Assembly (NCBI GenBank): GCA_947461165.1
Contig: CANHJR010000063.1
Span: forward strand, 1 to 7,198
Reading direction: 5' to 3'
DNA: 7,198 nt
Source: Saprospirales bacterium
GTDB lineage: Bacteria; Bacteroidota; Bacteroidia; Chitinophagales; JADJOU01
In this document: piece after piece, positions 6,840 through 7,198 of the stretch
How positions within the stretch are numbered: position 1 is the first letter of the stretch
Layout of the letters: every line of letters begins with the position of its first letter
Made by a program: the position numbers and the translations under genes
The notes under the pieces: model-generated
Databases searched by the model: none
Told to the model about the DNA's origin: nothing
Seen by the model: the letters and a program-made list of their open reading frames with translations, nothing else

Positions 6840-7198
6840 TTGATTATTCAAGACAAATTCTTCAAAAAGTTCAGATCAAACAAACTAGCAAGCCTAGGCT
6901 TAATGGTTCTTATGCTTATCGTTTTTTTTGCTGTTTTCGGTTATGGAATAGTTCCAGACCATTCTCGAACTGTCAATGAGCAGAATTTATCGCTTAAATA
7001 TCTTAAACCAATAACAACTGTTTATTTTATCCAAAACGATCCGAACCTTGAGCGGAGATCCATTTCAGATTTCTTTTTTGGCTCTAAGGAATTTGATTCG
7101 AAACAACCAATTGAGAGTGTATTTACTCTAAAGGACTCTTTTTATTACAAAGAATATAAGTCCTCTTACTGGCAATCCAAACCAATAAGTCAAAAATT
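6840..7198 (+). CDS. OppC/DppC-like peptide ABC transporter permease, N-terminal part, cut by window edge
   Basis: The frame is open from TTG at 6840 (directly preceded by an in-frame TAA at 6837-6839) to the right edge, 119 full codons. It begins (M)IIQDKFFKKFRSNKLASLG, which is the OppC N-terminal pattern of a basic amphipathic stretch, then NKLA, then a transmembrane helix (about residues 18-38). The first ATG, at 6903, would remove the NKLA region and part of the helix, so TTG is preferred. After the helix come PDHSRTVNEQNLSLKYLKP and a soluble stretch that continues to the edge; Bacteroidetes OppC homologues that I recall have a similar DNTPNANxQ-type sequence and a long periplasmic insert before the permease core. 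The family imports oligopeptides or dipeptides with OppB, OppA and ABC ATPases. The permease core with its EAA loop is off the window, so the assignment rests on the N-terminal part. Confidence 0.75.
   Translation, partial: MIIQDKFFKKFRSNKLASLGLMVLMLIVFFAVFGYGIVPDHSRTVNEQNLSLKYLKPITTVYFIQNDPNLERRSISDFFFGSKEFDSKQPIESVFTLKDSFYYKEYKSSYWQSKPISQK

Overview
The window looks like chromosomal DNA of an AT-rich member of the Bacteroidota (Bacteroidetes). The evidence is the form of a DUF1573 periplasmic protein, a Bacteroidetes-style LolA homologue, an OppC-type permease with the long soluble insert after its first helix that I associate with this phylum, and the lack of clear Shine-Dalgarno sequences. 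Several gene starts are preceded by matches or near matches to the Bacteroidetes promoter (TTG, a spacer, TAnnTTTG). I cannot name a genus. I see no mobile element, tRNA, rRNA or CRISPR array.

Left part, minus strand, read right to left: sucC (succinyl-CoA synthetase beta subunit, 2272 to 1082), a small exported DUF1573 protein with an unusual four-cysteine pattern (1006 to 620), and the N-terminal 157 residues of a CNNM/DUF21 (hemolysin-like, CorC-associated) membrane protein that runs off the left edge (473 to 1). sucD is not adjacent. A 78-bp intergenic stretch separates sucC from a plus-strand pair: lolD (2351-3022, TTG start) and, 11 bp later, a LolA-like periplasmic carrier (3034-3690). 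These two probably form an operon for lipoprotein transport to the outer membrane. No LolC/E permease is encoded here.

Right part: converging on lolA with only 39 bp between stop codons is a 994-codon minus-strand gene (6714 to 3730). It encodes an exported protein with about 770 residues of unrecognised, helix-rich sequence and a C-terminal domain whose His and Cys motifs (VHRGHS and FMGSCGGY), each after a predicted beta strand, resemble the dyad of clan CD (caspase/gingipain/CHAT/separase-like) cysteine peptidases. This is the least characterised and most interesting gene of the window. Divergent from it, after a 125-bp gap with a perfect 9-bp inverted repeat, is the start of an OppC/DppC-like peptide ABC permease (TTG start at 6840) that runs off the right edge.

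Most of the genes concern the cell envelope (CNNM transporter, DUF1573, LolD/LolA, the exported putative protease, the peptide permease), with sucC the central-metabolism exception. Apart from lolD-lolA the sequence does not show that they work together.
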